A stretch of 5,895 bases of DNA from an uncultured Acidimicrobiia bacterium. Lineage in GTDB: Bacteria; Actinomycetota; Acidimicrobiia; Spongiisociales; JAENVV01. The notes beneath the pieces are model-generated. The model did no database searches. It was not told the origin of the DNA and worked only from the letters and a program-made list of their open reading frames with translations. This document shows, piece after piece, positions 4,907 to 5,895 of this stretch (within the stretch, counting starts at the first letter, position 1; every line of letters begins with the position of its first letter). The stretch is taken from NCBI GenBank assembly GCA_905480085.1, contig CAJQPD010000265.1, positions 1 through 5,895 of the forward strand. The letters run 5' to 3'. The position numbers were made by a program, and so were the translations under genes.

Positions 4907-5695
4907 ATGGAGCCGACAGAAGAGGGGGAACGGGTCGAATTCGTTCCGTGGGACCAACTGCGTCGAAGTCCCGGGCGATCGACGACGATTCAGCCTCGCC
5001 TGGCAGGTATGGGTATCGCATTAGTAGCAGTAGTTCTGGTAGTTGCCTGGCTGGCACTCGGGCGTGGGTCGAGCTTCCCGTCAGAACCTGTGGCCCTGTC
5101 CGGGCCTGAGGTGGTGACGACAACGTTGCTTGAGGCGGAGCCCGCAAGTCCGGCCCCGACGGAGCCGTCACCGGTTGGGTATGCCGAGGCCGATTTGCGA
5201 GCGATCGTTCCTGCCCCAGGCGGAGAGTTCGCCGGCGGGGTCGCTGTTGAGTTCTTGCGGGACTATCTCGGCGGCGATCGACCTGAACTCCATCCATATG
5301 GCGAGCCGGTCGGTTCGGTGTACGTCGAATGGCTTACGTTGCTCGCCGTCGAAGAGTTGGGCGAGCCTGACCGATGGATGGTGACGATGCGAGTCGGCCT
5401 GCTCGAACTGGGTGCAGAGCCGCGCCGTCTACCGGTTGGCGAGTATGCGGTCGAAGTTTCCACTGTCGAAGGAACTACATACGTCAGCTTGCCGATCCGT
5501 CGTGTCGGTTCGGGTAGGGAGCTAGCTGTCGTGGTGGATGACCACCCGTTGGTCGGCCTGTCGGCCGACCTCCTGCAGGCTTCTCCGCTCCTAAAGGGAG
5601 ATGAAGTGGTCGGAGCGTGGGAGAACGAGTTGGGATGGAACGTGGTCGTTCGGGACGAGCGAGGGATCGCCCTGGTCCTTGAGATCACTGATTAG
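4907..5695 (+). CDS. Single-pass membrane protein with large extracytoplasmic domain, unknown function
   Basis: I do not recognise the family with certainty. From ATG 4907 there are 262 residues. A charged cytoplasmic tail (1-31, including EEGERVEFVPWDQLRRSPGR) precedes one transmembrane helix (about 33-52, AGMGIALVAVVLVVAWLALG). A Pro/Ser/Thr/Glu-rich linker follows (about 55-92). The outer domain (93-262) contains AVEFLRDYLGGD (113-124), then alternating strand-like segments such as SVYVEWLTLLAVEEL, RWMVTMRVGLLEL and YAVEVSTVEGTTYVSLPI. The layout is loosely like NTF2-fold extracytoplasmic domains of TcpC-type proteins, but no conjugation gene is nearby and this is only a resemblance. There are no cysteines and no catalytic motif. 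It is divergent from another membrane-anchored protein, so the two may act together at the cell envelope. Its stop overlaps that of the convergent Nfu-domain gene by 4 bases. Confidence 0.82.
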   Translation: MEPTEEGERVEFVPWDQLRRSPGRSTTIQPRLAGMGIALVAVVLVVAWLALGRGSSFPSEPVALSGPEVVTTTLLEAEPASPAPTEPSPVGYAEADLRAIVPAPGGEFAGGVAVEFLRDYLGGDRPELHPYGEPVGSVYVEWLTLLAVEELGEPDRWMVTMRVGLLELGAEPRRLPVGEYAVEVSTVEGTTYVSLPIRRVGSGRELAVVVDDHPLVGLSADLLQASPLLKGDEVVGAWENELGWNVVVRDERGIALVLEITD

Positions 5696-5895
5696 GAGTG
5701 GAAATGCTCCGCCAGGAGGGTTTCGGCAGCCGGGGCGATAAGGTTCCAATCCGCATCAGGAAGTTTGCTGACGGTCACGAAGTCGGCGGTCATAAAACAT
5801 GAAAGCACGCCGGGAATCGTTAGAAGACCTTCCGCAAGTTCGTTTCCGTCCGTCTGACCTGGCAGGTAGGTTTTGGGCCCGCCAACCGGCATCCC
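5692..5895 (-). CDS. Nfu/NifU N-terminal domain protein, 3' part (runs off right edge)
   Basis: The frame is open to the window edge and encodes the last 67 residues. The segment GLLTIPGVLSCFMTADFVTV, followed by SKLPDADWNLIAPAAETLLAEHF, is typical of the Nfu N-terminal domain (Pfam Nfu_N): an 'IPGV' turn, the 'ADFVTVSK' strand and a final helix after DADW. The GMPVGGPKTYLPG at the partial N-terminus resembles the 'PG(r)PV' part of the domain, so roughly 20 upstream residues with the usual PNP motif should lie beyond 5895; the Met at 5892 is then internal. The protein ends right after the domain, with no CxxC Nfu iron-sulfur domain following it, so this is a stand-alone Nfu_N protein or one fused at its N-terminal side. 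Such proteins are linked to Fe-S cluster handling, but the stand-alone role is not established. Confidence 0.75.
   Translation of the reverse strand, partial: GMPVGGPKTYLPGQTDGNELAEGLLTIPGVLSCFMTADFVTVSKLPDADWNLIAPAAETLLAEHFHS

Noticed and set aside
4788..5297. A 169-codon minus-strand open frame opposite the 4907 gene
   Set aside because: It is rich in Arg, Pro and Ser with no motif, and it conflicts with the plus-strand promoter, ribosome binding site and signal-anchor protein.

Overview
The window looks like chromosomal DNA of a moderately GC-rich actinobacterium. A deep, possibly Acidimicrobiia-like lineage is my guess. The grounds are gene content: a eukaryotic-type glutamine synthetase II beside a GlnA2-like glutamine synthetase I, a SigK/RskA-type ECF sigma and anti-sigma pair, a B12-binding regulator with an N-terminal helix-turn-helix, and an Nfu N-terminal domain protein. 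Promoters of the TANNNT type and sparse ribosome binding sites fit. No mobile element, CRISPR array, tRNA or rRNA is visible, and no gene-free gap exceeds 300 bases.

Left part (1-1340), nitrogen assimilation: the first 23 codons of a glutamine synthetase type I gene run leftward off the window edge. Divergent from it is a complete glnII. The gap between them holds four half-sites at exact 11-bp steps that resemble an actinobacterial GlnR operator. A strong hairpin ends glnII and also serves the convergent regulator gene.

Centre (1334-4162), a probable signal-responsive switch: a CarH/LitR-like cobalamin-binding repressor reads leftward, and an ECF sigma factor, a RskA-like membrane anti-sigma factor and a four-helix membrane protein of unknown function read rightward as one operon. 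A perfect palindrome with 15-bp arms sits between the two units, over the predicted sigma promoter. The layout recalls the LitR/LitS light-response pair of Streptomyces. The regulator keeps the Wx9EH motif and the lower-ligand histidine of CarH. It has Lys where Thermus CarH has the His that caps cobalt after illumination, so the signal may not be read in the canonical way.

Right part (4180-5895): two divergent genes encode single-pass, membrane-anchored extracytoplasmic proteins of unknown function, the rightward one with a good promoter and ribosome binding site. Convergent with it, and overlapping it by 4 bases, is the 3' part of a gene for an Nfu/NifU N-terminal domain protein that continues past the right edge.
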